Origin: Polytrichum commune
Lineage: Eukaryota > Streptophyta > Polytrichopsida > Polytrichales > Polytrichaceae
DNA length: 64,000 bases
Reading direction: 5' to 3'
Assembly (NCBI GenBank): GCA_950295325.1
Contig: OX485805.1
Coordinates: 52,912,758 to 52,976,757 of the forward strand
The number at the start of each line of letters is the position of its first letter. Position 1 is the stretch's first letter. The notes under the pieces are model-generated. The model was not told the DNA's origin. It saw only the letters and a list, made by a program, of their open reading frames with translations, and did no database searches. Made by a program: the position numbers and the translations under genes. Positions 43,220 through 55,356 of this stretch are shown piece after piece.

Positions 43220-44023
43220 CGTTTGGAGCCCTCGATTGACATCGTCAGCGAGTCAGACTTGGGGAGCTTCTTCTACGAGACCGTTTACGACGCCGCGTCG
43301 ACCATTGACTACTCCAAGGAGCCTCTTGACGCCGGCGTCGTCGATAGCCCCCCACCCAAGCAAATCTTCCGGCGATCTGCGTCCCTGTCGCCGCTCAAGG
43401 GCATAAATCGCAAATGCGTCTGGACGTCCCCCTCTCGGCCCGGCGGCAGTAGTACACCTCAACGGCGGCTGCGGATGGACGCTCGGCCAACGAAGAGTGG
43501 AACCCTTCCTATTCCTTTGCGGGACGCATTGCCCCTCCTCGCCGACTCCGACGGGAACGCCCCCGGTGACAAGGTGAACCCCCCCCCCCCCTAAACATGG
43601 TTATCCGCGCATTACAATCATCCAACACTTAAAAAACGAACGTGTGACACGTTTGGGTCTTCCTCCCTAAACTAACACGTGTGTTCTTGCATTCACGCGT
43701 TGCAGGTTGCTCCCACCCGTAAACCTATGCGGTCTAGTGTGTCCGTCGAGTTGGAGCGTTTCTACTCCATGACCAGAAATGCAAGACAGTCCACTTCATC
43801 GTATTCGAATTCTTCGTCGTATAATTCGGGTGGCCGACGGAATCCAAAATGTGTTATAGAGGGCGGTCAACCCAAAAATGGCTATAGTCGCGGGGCGGAG
43901 ATTTTCAGGAATGTTGAAGCAATGCGAGCAAAAGAAGCCGCAGCAAAAGAAAAAGAAGCAAAAACAAAAGAGGCAAAAGAAAAAAAGGCAAAAGAGATAG
44001 AGGCAGTCTCCGAGGCTAGATAG
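43220..44023 (+). CDS. Two-exon 3' segment: charged Ser-rich protein, function unknown
   Basis: Exon 43220-43573 (acceptor TTTGCGCCAG) joins exon 43706-44023 (acceptor CGCGTTGCAG) in phase 0 (GDK to VAPTRKP). The first exon has SESDLGSFFYETVYDAAS and an Arg/Pro-rich stretch. The second ends in a Lys/Glu/Ala-rich probable coiled coil (EAAAKEKEAKTKEAKEKKAK). It could follow the FCP1-like exon if a donor near 42933 (CCC|GTAAAC) is used, but that would trim the phosphatase; otherwise it is separate. No known domain was recognised. A run of 14 C sits right after the first donor. Confidence 0.5.
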
Positions 44024-44164
44024 GCCATAGTAGGCGTAGGGTTTTGGACCATAGGCAATATGATTTTGGGTCGCATTATCCAATGGATGTGTGGTGTTAG
44101 CATGCTATGCATTTTACGTGCCATACTTTGTTTTTTTGTTTTTTTTGCAATAATATAAGTGTCA

Positions 44165-44690
44165 CATGATTTTGCCTTCAATATGGTCTAAGGTTTGGAG
44201 TGCCTTATTGTGTGCATTAATATGAATGTTTTAAGATTTCCCCTTCAATAAGATCTATGGTTTGGAGTGCCCTACCTAAACCATACATTACAAGCTCTCA
44301 TATTTTGTGTGCATTAATATGAATGTTTCAAGATTTTCGCTTCAATAAGATCTATGGTTTGGATTGCCCTACCTAAACCATATTCATACAAGCTCTCATA
44401 TTTTGTGTGCATTAATATGAATGTTTTAAGATTTTCGCTTCAATAAGATCTATGGTTTGGATTGCCCTACCTAAACCATATTCATACAAGCTCTCATATT
44501 TTGTGTGCATTAATATGAATGTTTTAAGATTTTCCCTTCAATAAGATCTATGGTTTGGATTGCCCTACCTAAACCATATTCATACAAGCTCTCATATTTT
44601 GTGTGCATTAATATGAATGTTTTAAGATGTCCCCTTCAATTTGGTCTAAGGTTTCGATTGCCCACCCTATACCATCACAAATATGAGTTA
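44165..44690. repeat. 98-bp tandem repeat with decayed near-palindromes
   Basis: The phrase tatgaatgtt recurs near 44221, 44318, 44416, 44515 and 44613, spaced 97-99 bp. Each unit has a 24-bp segment of GGTTTGGATTG, CC, CTACCTAAACC (for example 44356-44379 and 44455-44478; the unit at 44259-44282 has GGTTTGGAGTG). The length and placement match the 24-bp near-palindrome, with CG changed to TG or TA in both arms as CpG decay predicts. The repeat is directly downstream of the gene ending at 44023. Confidence 0.8.
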
Positions 44691-44699
44691 TTAATGGGG

Positions 44700-47600
44700 T
44701 TCTTGGTCTAAACACCCGCTTCAAAGTGTTCGCATCTTACAACTTTCACCAATATGTGTTCCATTTATCCTTGTTCTTATTTCTATGAATGTCTCAAAAT
44801 GCCCAAAAAGTCTCAATTTAACGAATATAGTGTTTTGGTTGTCCAACCAACGCCAACCTTTGGCTCATTTCAAAACCCATCTCAAAAGGTAGAGCCAACA
44901 AGTCATTGCAATGGAGTTTAGCCTCAAATTTTCATCCGCTATGGGCGGGATGGGGGAATGTATACACTATAACCCCTTTGAGATTTTTTTTTATACCATG
45001 GTATCTTAGGAATAATATAAATCTAATTTCATGGAATTTAAAACACCCTACATTGTTTTGAACTCAACGTCACATCTTGTGTGGTGTCTAATTTATTTTG
45101 AAACCACTTCAAATTTTTTTCAATTATTATTAGAAAAGATCCTATCCTTGGCCCCACGTAGTTCTTAATTTTCAGGGACTGTCAGCCCCATGCCAACATT
45201 GACTTCATCTTGCACATATATTATCATACACATAATATGAATGACCATATTCCATGCAATAGAACACAAACCAACAACAATAGAGTTCCTTAAACTAAGA
45301 ATGACTTCACATGTTCCAATACAAATCATAAAAACATGCATTATTTGCAATCTACAATTCCAAAGAAATATTGTTCTATGTGGGATAATAGATGACTGAA
45401 TTTGGTGCTTTTTTTCATAGTCCTATAGCTTCATCAAAATTTTCATGGCAACTATAGATTGGCCCTTTCAAGGTAATCGACCAAAAACTCTACAAACTCT
45501 TTGTTAATATTCTATTGCTATGTTTGATCCTTATGCAATTTAATATGCATTAAAAATGGCCTTTTTGTGCAAGTTGTTGTGTTGAATACATTGCATTGTA
45601 GTTGCTATATTCATTAGAAGTACAAGTTCTCACAATTTATGTTCAAGGGGTGATTCCAAGTCATCATTGACGAAACTTTTATCCAATGAATCTGTATGTG
45701 GTCCTAATTTAAGTGCAAAGAACTCTTTCTTTATTGCAATGGAGTTAATCATGGGGGATTTCTTTTCCTTCAAGTTCATGCTCAACCCAATATTGTCCAT
45801 ATAATAAGTTCAAATTACCCACCCTTAATTAGCCAAACCAACTTGTTCATAATGCATGTTTGTCGGACCGAACATTCTAAAAAACTTTCATAGTGAGGTT
45901 GTATTTAAACCTACACTCTAATGTAATGCACGCCGCCAAAGCAAATTGTTTTTGAAATGTCATTGCACCCATTAGGTCATCCTCCGTTCTATCCCATTAT
46001 TGGTAGAACAAATTTTACCACTGTGGGTAGCGTTAACATTAGAACAATTTTGGTGTAGAATCCATGGAGACATGATCATCCGAAACTCCATGATTTTCTT
46101 CATGAGTTGACCAGTAATGTATGATAAACAACTTGAGTAGGTGGATAACAAGCCACTCATGCAACCCGTCATCCACTATCCTCTCATTGGCAACCTAGTC
46201 TAGTGACTACATGCCAGTGCCCAACACTTGTCAATTCTTAGATTACTATAGATATATCTAATAATGTACTTTAAAGTGCTTAGGCTGCTTTTACATTTTG
46301 AAGATCCAAAACCAAAGATATTCTAAAATCAAGCAATTGTGTTGGTCAAGAGCAAAACTATGGACACAAGAAGTTTACACTAAGAGTTTGAGTCCAAAGT
46401 CTTAAAAATATGACGTGGCACTCTTGTGGCACCATTTTCCGGCTTTATCTTATTGGTCTCAACTCACCCAAAAGAAACTCTAATTTTATTTTTTTGAGGT
46501 GAGTTGTTCAAGGTATTCCCTTTTGACAAATGTTTGCAATTACGTGGCAAAGGGAATAGGCCAAGCTTCCTATAAAGTATGCAAGTGAACCATGCAATTA
46601 CCTTTCTTAATTTGACCCTTATTAATCTTTGGTGTGTAGTTAGGTGAGAATCAAAGAACAAACACCATAAAGACACATGTTTCTAAGAGATTGAACTACA
46701 TTGCTAAGTCACTTATCTTATCGGCACAACTAGAATGTGCCAGAAACCAAATAAAAAATGGGCAAAGATGTTCACATGACTATTAAGTACTTATATACTT
46801 GAAATGAATTTCAACTTGGGACATGATGTGGAGACTATCTTCATTGTGTGCTGATGGAAATTGTGATGGAAATTGCGATGATTTCTAGAGAACCACACCA
46901 AACATTGTATTTACTGTCACTTACTATTTAGAGTTACACAATGCTATATCTTTGTACTATTGATGTTATTTTTTCCCCATAGTAAAGATGTTAATGTTTT
47001 ATAATGTCCACACAACCAATTTGAGCTTTGATGCTTGCTATCTAGGGCTACAAACTCTTGTACCTCCGTGGCAGGGGATTCTTGTAACGGTTATTTATTA
47101 AGAACTCACAGCTCCAGCAATTGGGTTTTGGAAAGCAATGAACTCCTAAATCCTAATTGGACTTTGCTGTATAAACCTCAGATTATTACACCTGCCCCTG
47201 TGCTATTTGCCAAATGTTACGTCGGATTCAAAACGTATGTAAACAAAAGAAACTATATTCTTATTATGAGTCAATGAAATAATGTCCGTCACAGAATACC
47301 ATAGAGTAGTGTGTGCAAAGTGGGCAAAATTTTCTGAAGTAACCTACAAGAGACACCAACCTGGAATTTGCTTATTGTGGGCCAGTCCATGGCCAAGAAG
47401 ACAAGCAGCTTCATGGCTTCCTCAAAAGTCATGTCATCCTTCCACTTATCATGAAAGATTGGGTGGGAGAGATGGTTTCCAATCCAGTAGCAACATGGTT
47501 ATCGACACAATACACACCCATCATGATGACAATCATGAGTCAAGAAAAACGGAAATTGTCTAAAGGAATGTTATACCACCTGATGACACTCCTGATAACA

Positions 47601-48330
47601 AATCTCAACTCAATCAATAATCTCCAAATTTTTCCTCATCCAGAACATTGAAAATTTGGAAACACATCAAGCAAGAAATACATAAGGCACATCATAGATC
47701 GTCATGAACTGAAGGAAAAAGCCAACAAGCATGGGTCATGTGAGGCGGAGGATAGAGTTGCTTTAGTAAAATCCACTTTTTTCAATGGAGGGAAGAACCC
47801 AGAATTTGTTTACTCCTCTAAGCGAGAACTTCACAGAGCAAAATAGATCTTTAAACTACAAAATTATAAGAGATACAGTGATTAAATCATGTCGCATAGA
47901 TTGACTTAAAGAAGCCAAGGATATGTGACTGCAGAAAGTGGCGGCAAGTCCATATAGAGGAGGTGTGAATGCAGAAGCAAGAGCATATGCACCATAGTTT
48001 CTTCAACAACTTGCCAAATGTCAAGATGTGAGTTTTCCAGATTAATTGTCACTTCAGTGTGCTTTTGAAAGTAGTGGCATGCCATGCTAATGAACTATAA
48101 ATCCCTCGTAATATACTACATTCCTCTTTAGCTATAGGCTCACACAATCTAATTCCATGTATTACAGCTGGATGATAAGAAGCAATACAACTCTCAATTG
48201 CTTGAGGGCCACCATAGCAAGGAGCAGGCGCTAAAACTTGCGCCATTATAGATTGTCACTTTCCTGATGTAGAGGAGGCTGGGGAAAGGCCACAAACCAG
48301 ATTTACACAACTATTCAAGTGCTAGCACTT
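44700..48330. other. Gene-poor AT-rich DNA
   Basis: No gene, RNA or intact transposon is supported. Open frames are short, and those at 46464-46676 and 47035-47280 have no recognised motif. Confidence 0.55.
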
Positions 48331-48333
48331 GTC

Positions 48334-48641
48334 ATGACCGTGCTTGAGCAATGAAAACTGACAATTTGTTATAAGCAAACAATCTATGTGTATGCAATTA
48401 TGACCCACGACCTGCATGCAGAACTGCACCCTCCACATCTTACAAGCCTAACATGAGTCGGTGACCTAACAGTATACTTTCTCTAGTCCTGACAGTGCTT
48501 GAGCAATGAAAACTGACAATTTATTTTCAGCAAAAAAACTATGCGTATGCAATTATGACCCAATCCCTGCATGCAGTACTGCACCCTCCACATCTTACAA
48601 GCCTAACACAAGTCTGTGACTTAGCAGTATACTTTCTCAGA
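48334..48641. repeat. Tandem duplication, two copies of about 155 bp
   Basis: Copy 1 starts near 48334 and copy 2 near 48490. Both read tgcttgagcaatgaaaactga, then gcaattatgaccca, gcaccctccacatcttacaa and agtatactttctc, with few differences. No function is proposed. Confidence 0.9.
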
Positions 48642-48858
48642 TCAAACATGTCACAACTAAGCTAGCCTAGCTTCCCAGGTTTAGCTTAGTGGTTTCTAGT
48701 GACTCCCCATACGGTATCATTTCCCCATTAGGTATGGCACGATCTTAACCGTTGGATAGAGGATCTGACCCTAAGAGAAGAGCTTGGATAGGGCAAGGCT
48801 TTAGATTTCCCTCTGGAGGCCGGGATGGGCCAAGGAGATGCAATCGGAAGGGTCGCTA

Positions 48859-51273
48859 CTACCCAAGGGACGAGCCATAATGATCTGAGTCATCCAGAGT
48901 CAATCTCATGATATTATCTTCAAATGTGTCCCTCTCCATCCATTCCAAGTTTATGTAATCCACCAATTCCTCAAAATGGTAATCAACCACCTTTAGATGC
49001 TTACCAAACTTTTGTTGGTGATGAAATTCATGGATATAGAATCCTGGTTGAACATTCATCCTGGAGGTTGTGGTACCCATACAAGCCCTGAGATATGGAC
49101 GATCTACTGCGCTGAAAATTAGTGACGACTTCCAAGCCGCCCTGCCTGGACTTAACCTTACCTTCAAATCTCTGTTCGGGTGATTGAAATTCAAAGCCAC
49201 AGCAGTCACTTCGATCCAGCTTCTTGTGACATATAGTCTGACGCTCACTTCACATTCTCCATCCAAGTGAAAACCCTCAGAGATGTCGACTTCAAACCCC
49301 CACTCGCGCTCCATGAGCTCATCTGTTGTATAACGAGGAGAAATCGCAGGTGTGCTGTACATTGTGAACTTCAGGATCTCCTGGCGACGTTCCACAGGAG
49401 AAAAGGTTCTCGCAACACAAGCATCCAACTGGATACCCCTTGGGATGAAAATCTCAAATCTGTTTTTACATAATTTCATTATATCGTGTCGGTACTCCAG
49501 AGGATCATACGCCTCGAGGATATTAGAAGTTCCTAGGCCGTACGTCTTGGTTGAAGATCCGGAGGGTTTTCTTGTAGTATTGGAAATTCGTGCACCCACC
49601 AAAATGTTCACCGGAAGCTGTTTATGTGCACCAAATAATGCAACTGCTTCAACCTCGAGACAACTACGCCCATAAAATATAGACACCCCCACTTCTGGTT
49701 TGGTGCTCGCTTCTGCAAATTCCGATATGTCAATCACAAAATCCCATTGTTTTGTAACCGATTCTTCGTCCGTATACCTTGGATAGACTTCGCTGGAGCT
49801 ATAAAGTGTAAATCTCATGGTCTTTTGTCCAAGTAAGAGGGGAATGTGGACACTGTGGACATGTGAATCTTCCTTCACACATTCACCTTCCAGTACATCT
49901 ATACGAAATATTTGGCTGCCACATTCAGTCTCCTTGGCAAGGTTCACAGGATCTTCAAGTGGAGATACTCCTTCAGACTCCAGGCTTAACCCTAGACCGT
50001 AAGTCGTCCTTGAAATCCTTGAAACCGGTCCTCCAAGCCTCAGTGCCATATTCAGTGCACCATTGACTACAAAATTTTCTAAATAAGGAAGCAGAACAAT
50101 TCTTGCCATGTTCCTGAACTTGGCCTGTATTTTCATCATCAAGTAGGGTGACCTGGAAAACCCCCCAACCAACACCATGGTCTTGATATTGCCCACTTGA
50201 GTTAATTGTGTAGCAAGTAGGTCTTTAATCATTTCCACAACAGGATCGAAGATCATCTCCATGTCTATGCGATGAAGAGCTAACTCTCCATTAAGTTCAT
50301 GACCCTCCAACCTTGCTGCTGCCACCAATTCTCGAGGAAATTGAAGTGTCGATTGAAGTTTTGAGGTGTCACGAGAGTCAGGATAATTGCATTTGATTGG
50401 TTCCCACGCCTGAAGCACTTCCAGCCTGAAGGATGGAAATCGTTCTAAATACCCAGTGAGCCAAGGACCAACTTTCAGTGACAGAAATGCAAGAAAATTG
50501 TTGTCAACAAGTGAGCTCCCACACAACCCACCCACACTTTTGCAAACCTCCTTCGCTTTATAGACTTCGGAGTTACCAAGCCACTCCTGCACAACTACGT
50601 CTGTGGTTCCAGCCCCTATGTCAGCTACCAGAAACTTGTCGCCTTTCTTGAGGTTTAAAGTTGTTGCAATTACAACAGAGGCTGCTTCTGACTCAAGAAT
50701 CAGGATCACTGGGTGAAGGCTACCAGTTTTATTATTCGTCGGTCCTCGCACAAGGCCCGCCCTCACCATGCAATCTTTCATTTGTTGTTTGGCATTGTCA
50801 TCCCAGATGGAAGGAACCGTAATACACCATTGAATTGCCTCCAAGGGAATATCATATCCAGCCCCTCTTTGCAGGTTTACCAGGATATGCTTTCCATATT
50901 CCCTCAAGTAATCCGTAAGCATGTCGGTCACACTTAAGCTCGAAGGAGTCATTGGTGAAATTGCTCGGCCAATATCACTGTCTGCAAGAAGTAACTTGAA
51001 ATTTGTCACAAATGCACCTGAAGGTAAAACTTTGACGCCCTGTGCAATCTCGTCGATCTGACGGGCATCTTCTGAAAAACAAATGCTTCGCGAATTCAGC
51101 CCCCAACCTTGGACTTTCCATTTGCCCTCATGTTTTCTGTAGTACATTTCTGTGGTTTGCCTGTTGTGTCCAAGTGTGTGGAGACTATTTGCAGACCGCA
51201 CACAAGTGGTTCCGAGATCTATAGCAGCCACCACCTTTCCAGATTGAGGACTTGTAGAGCTTCCTTCACGCAT
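48859..51273 (-). CDS. HSPA12-type Hsp70 relative with duplicated C-terminal domain
   Basis: The likely start is the ATG at 51273 (MREGSSTS), giving 804 residues; the frame stays open to 51420. An exon border at 51288 (CCCACAG acceptor) allows an upstream exon. The actin-like ATPase core shows AIDLGTT (about residue 17), VADIGAGTTD (about 216) and VLVGGFSRSP (about 367), typical of the HSPA12 branch rather than classic Hsp70. After it, a unit of about 120 residues occurs twice: TYGLG ... RFTLYSSSEVYPRYT ... EVEAVAL (about 424-546) and TYGLG ... KFTMYSTPAISPRYT ... EVTAVAL (about 578-694). The usual family has one such C-terminal domain. The protein lacks the classic C-terminal EEVD and has no signal peptide. 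It is presumably a cytosolic or membrane-linked ATP-binding protein; its clients are unknown. Confidence 0.85.
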   Translation of the reverse strand: MREGSSTSPQSGKVVAAIDLGTTCVRSANSLHTLGHNRQTTEMYYRKHEGKWKVQGWGLNSRSICFSEDARQIDEIAQGVKVLPSGAFVTNFKLLLADSDIGRAISPMTPSSLSVTDMLTDYLREYGKHILVNLQRGAGYDIPLEAIQWCITVPSIWDDNAKQQMKDCMVRAGLVRGPTNNKTGSLHPVILILESEAASVVIATTLNLKKGDKFLVADIGAGTTDVVVQEWLGNSEVYKAKEVCKSVGGLCGSSLVDNNFLAFLSLKVGPWLTGYLERFPSFRLEVLQAWEPIKCNYPDSRDTSKLQSTLQFPRELVAAARLEGHELNGELALHRIDMEMIFDPVVEMIKDLLATQLTQVGNIKTMVLVGGFSRSPYLMMKIQAKFRNMARIVLLPYLENFVVNGALNMALRLGGPVSRISRTTYGLGLSLESEGVSPLEDPVNLAKETECGSQIFRIDVLEGECVKEDSHVHSVHIPLLLGQKTMRFTLYSSSEVYPRYTDEESVTKQWDFVIDISEFAEASTKPEVGVSIFYGRSCLEVEAVALFGAHKQLPVNILVGARISNTTRKPSGSSTKTYGLGTSNILEAYDPLEYRHDIMKLCKNRFEIFIPRGIQLDACVARTFSPVERRQEILKFTMYSTPAISPRYTTDELMEREWGFEVDISEGFHLDGECEVSVRLYVTRSWIEVTAVALNFNHPNRDLKVRLSPGRAAWKSSLIFSAVDRPYLRACMGTTTSRMNVQPGFYIHEFHHQQKFGKHLKVVDYHFEELVDYINLEWMERDTFEDNIMRLTLDDSDHYGSSLG

Positions 51274-51505
51274 GGTACTCCTTCCACGCTGTGGGACATT
51301 TTCATAAACAGACTTAGAATTTGAGCTGGACAGTATATTGTCATTTTGGAATAAATAAATGTGGACATGTGATATCAAGCTTGTTCTCACAACGTAAATA
51401 ATAAAACGGATGAGATCCACATTAATTTTGCTAGCTAGGCAGAGAATGCACTCCCCTGAGTTCTACTAGAAGCCTACATTGTGGGTGATCCAATCATGTC
51501 ATTAC

Positions 51506-51672
51506 CTTTGCAACTGCACTGCTAGAAGATAGAAAACACTGAATTCGTGATTTTCCTTTCCCTTCGTCAGGTCCAGGGTGGAAATCATCATCCTTACTTT
51601 CAGGCCTGCGAGTGAGGGGAGACAGTGAGAGAGTTTCAGGGCTTCGTTTCGTGGCACATGCAATATCATTTT
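51506..51672 (-). CDS. Possible linking or leader exon for the HSPA12-like gene
   Basis: A minus-strand exon with a TTTGCCAG acceptor and a GCAAAG|GTAATG donor ends in phase 0, which matches the acceptor at 51288. Its reading includes RPESKDDDFHPGPDEGKGK. It might connect the upstream HSPA12-like gene (52444 donor) to this one, but that donor has phase 2 and does not match its start, so an unplaced exon or separate gene is required. Confidence 0.35.
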
Positions 51673-52443
51673 CTGGCAAACATGCAATTGAGAATCAAAC
51701 AACATGGAAACCCTCCACTAACCTAATGTACTAAGTGACATTTGGTGATATGTACATTTCACATTGTATTCTTCCTATTACTTCAAAACTGCAGCAATCC
51801 AAACCTAATCTATAAATAAACTTATCCCGATATGACAGGTTATTTGTTATTTCCTTCTACCATATTTAGAATGAAGAACTATATCTGATAGTATCCGAAG
51901 GTGTGCCGCCACCACATAGCCTTTGATGATGAAACTAAATCTACCATGTGAGCACTTCATTATATAATCTAATGAAGAAAATAATTCAATAATGTCATCC
52001 TCACAGAATTTGATGTAGATATAGAGAGTAAGAATCTGGTAAAAGGAAACAGTTGGAATGTTATCAGCGTAATATAAACAACAAGAACAGGATGATGGAT
52101 GATCAGAACTACAAAACAGAAATGCAGTAAATATGAAGTACAAATAACTTTCATCTGTGATGCCTGTGTATAGGAGATGAGAGACTAGTTAGTTGACTGT
52201 TTGGGGACAAAGAGAATCATATGAAAGAGGTTGTAGGTTTGAAGCTTACACAGCATAACTAGAATAGATGATACGAATAGGCAAGTTTGTTTCAGAAAAC
52301 TATTAGTTCAGGACAATGATGATTTAGAAAAGAGAATATCATTCTCATAAACATTCTAGTATTGTAAGAAAGGATGCTCTAGACAACAATATATGCACAC
52401 GACAACACCACATTCAAGGAAATAGTTACAGATGTTATTGTAC

Positions 52444-53955
52444 CTGTGATGACCATCCTCTTTTGGCACAGATCCGTCACCTTCGGGAGCAGAAGAGTAT
52501 GCAGCTTCCATATCTCTCTCAAGAAGATGCAAGTTCAGTCCAAGTTGAACCGCTCCTTGACTAACGGCATTGACAAGACCCTTTGGTGAAACTACATCGG
52601 CCACTTTATTACCAAACTTATCCCTGATCTTCTTTGCTAAAATGGGAAGGTTTGCATAACCGCCCACCAAAAATATGATCTTGATGTTTGTTGCGCCATG
52701 AACATGCCTTTCAACGAATTCAAGAATTGGCAGCACAAGAGGGCGAAAAAATTCCTCCACGTCTGGAAGCGCTACCTTATTATGATTCCTGCGGTGCTTC
52801 ATTCCATGTATCGTCTTGTCCTCTTCTCTCCAGAAATTTGCTAATTTGAGTGGGAGACTTATTTCCAGAGCATAATTTGGATCGGTACTTGACATCTTCA
52901 GCTCTTCCAACTCTTTCAGTAAACTTGCCCTTATGGATGGATATTTGTTCAGACAAGCTTCAAAACATTCAATCTTTGTGGACAGAAAATGGAAAAACAT
53001 GTTTTGAAGAAGGTTTTGGGGGTGAAGATCACTCAAGAAATCACATGCCTCTGTTTTTGCACCGTAGCTAGAGTCATTGTCACCAATCCATTGTTGGACT
53101 ATGGACTTCACTATCCCGCTGCCAATGTCAACCACCACAAACCGATCGCCAGGCTGCAACCTGTCATAAGTGATGATATTGTCATGGATATAACAAGCAG
53201 CAGCCTCCAGCTCAGACAGAAGTTGCGGAGGGAGTGACTTTGCGTCCACCGCCTCGTGAGAAATCTGCAACAGGCCTGCACTGGCTAAGCAATCTCTCAT
53301 GTTTATCTTGGTTCTCATACTCCAGTTAACAGGCATAGTGATCCACCATTCGAGCATCTCCATTTCCAGCTTGATCACGTCTCCGTATGTTTCTTGGAGA
53401 TGATGCAAAACGAACTTGCTAACCTCCGTGAAATAGTCACCTACAACTCTTTGAATTCCAGCTCTGCAGCCGGTTTGAGAGCCTAATTGAGGTGATACCA
53501 TCTCGCTGCTATGATCTGCAAACAATTGCTTTACGTCTGCTGAATAGAAACCCAACATTGAGTTGTTTCCGGATCCATTGTTTTCAAGAACTTGAAGGGT
53601 GGAATGATAGCTGCAATGGGCTGCGAACCCCCACAATATCCCATCCGGGCACTGTTCAGAGGATGATGCAGCTGAGTTGTAGTAGATCGCTGTGAGTGTT
53701 TGGGGGCTGCCCTCTCCCCCCATCGGCCACTCGCGAATTGTGAAAATCTCGTTAGGCTGCGAGACCCTGGCATATGCAACACTTGTGTGCGTTGTTCCAA
53801 AGTCAAGTCCCACCACTACTTTCACATTCTTCTTCTCTGCTCCATGTTTATTTCGCTCGACGGATAGGGCCTGAAAACTCCTTACCAGGTCATGCGGGTA
53901 CAACGAAACATCTTGGACCTCAGAAGAAATGTCATTGTCGTATTTTATTTTCTTC
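52444..53955 (-). CDS. HSPA12-like ATPase-domain protein, incomplete exon model
   Basis: A large internal exon runs from a TTTTCATATTTCAG acceptor (53955) to a CACAG|GTACAA donor (52444), about 504 residues. It holds VVGLDFGTTHTSVAY, EWWITMPVNWS, VVVDIGSGIVKS and IIFLVGGYANLPIL, the ATPase motifs of HSPA12-type proteins. The second phosphate motif (DIGSGIVKS) lacks the usual Thr-Thr-Asp. Unlike its neighbour, it ends soon after the ATPase core (LHLLERDMEAAYSS) with an acidic tail. The open frame continues past each border, but those parts look like intron. The start codon must lie in an upstream exon not identified. It is next to and on the same strand as the other HSPA12-like gene, so a tandem duplicate, or one two-core gene, is possible. 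Confidence 0.75.
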
Positions 53956-54077
53956 CTGAAATATGAAAAACATTTAGTGGACAATATGACTGCTCGCAAC
54001 GAAGTGTGCCTACCTAAACAACAGAAAATGAGCAATTTGATGTACGTTATTTCGATTGGCATTCGTAGGACTGACAC

Positions 54078-55356
54078 ATATACTTAATTGATGCCTTAGT
54101 CAACTACCCCCATTCTCCTCATAACTTTGGAGCTCATAGTCGTTTTCCTCGTAATTCATTCGCCATTTGTTTGTAATATTTACTGTCACTTCTATTCAAA
54201 GTTACGCCCGTTCTACAATGTTTTACTTATAACGTAACTTCTCACCAAGTAGAGTTTTTTATGAAAGTCTATTTCCAAATAACCAACTGGACCTTTGCTG
54301 GTAGAAAATGAAATCTACATCAAGACTCTATAGCAAAAAAAACCCAACAAGTTACACTACAAAGTGATTAGCATTGCAGGATGTGCCGCATATGTGAAGA
54401 AGTGCTCGTAGCTGAGAGCTTGAAGAATAGATGTAATCACAGTTTCAGAATTTGAAGGTCTGAACTGCGGATCCTCCTCCTTCCTTCTCAGTGCTAGATG
54501 TTATACACTTACACGAAGCAATCATTTCACTGTGTTGTCTGTTCTTGGTGGCCTTGGTTTACCGTCAGCGAATGGCCGTTACTTTTGTTCTTAACAACAT
54601 AGATTGGGTTCTTACAGGGTTGTGGTGAAAGTGTTGAGCATCTTTACTCCGAAATTGAAACTTGTGAATATCTAACATTAGACCAACAAGATTGCTTTGG
54701 ATCAAAGCATAAACTCCCCCGAAGTTCTGGCCCAAGGTGGTAAGCAGACACGTGGTCCAATGACGTCTCTTTATTTATGAAAATGTGTAGCAACAGTAAA
54801 TGTGATTATAAGGTAGTGTCACAACTTAATGTAGATAACACAAAACTATCAAAACAATGTTCTAAAGCCTCACTTAATCCTCCACGCCATCATTTAGCGT
54901 CTGAATTGGTGTAGTTATGGGGGCCAGATTCCTCTAGTAGGAGTGCTCAATAGTGCTCAGAGTAGGTAATGGATGCAACCAATTCGCAAGCATTGCAGCT
55001 CATACACGTACATCAACACTACCATGTACCTCGTTCTCCGAGAATGGGAAGAAAGAGGTGTGACAACCCCTACTGATTAGCAGTCTTACAGTTATCAATC
55101 TCTGCCGTGACTAGGAATAGGTTACCAAACCCCTACCTGCCAGGAGAGGAATGATGTCAAATGATAGCGAAAAATAGTCATTTACTCATTACCAGTCACA
55201 ATAACTTGCTGTTGTGGAGCTAATAGTGCCACGTTGTCTGTACTATGAGCTCCAAGAAATGCAAATACCATTTCCAAAAGTTATTGGTACCCACGTATCC
55301 ATCCGGTAAACCTATCAAGGTCATGTACGTACACCAAGCAGAGAGTGAAGGATGAT
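54078..55356. other. Spacer without a supported gene
   Basis: This contains the upstream part of the HSPA12-like gene and the 3' flank of the kinase gene. No large open frame is present on either strand; a small first exon for the HSPA12-like gene is expected but was not placed. Confidence 0.5.
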
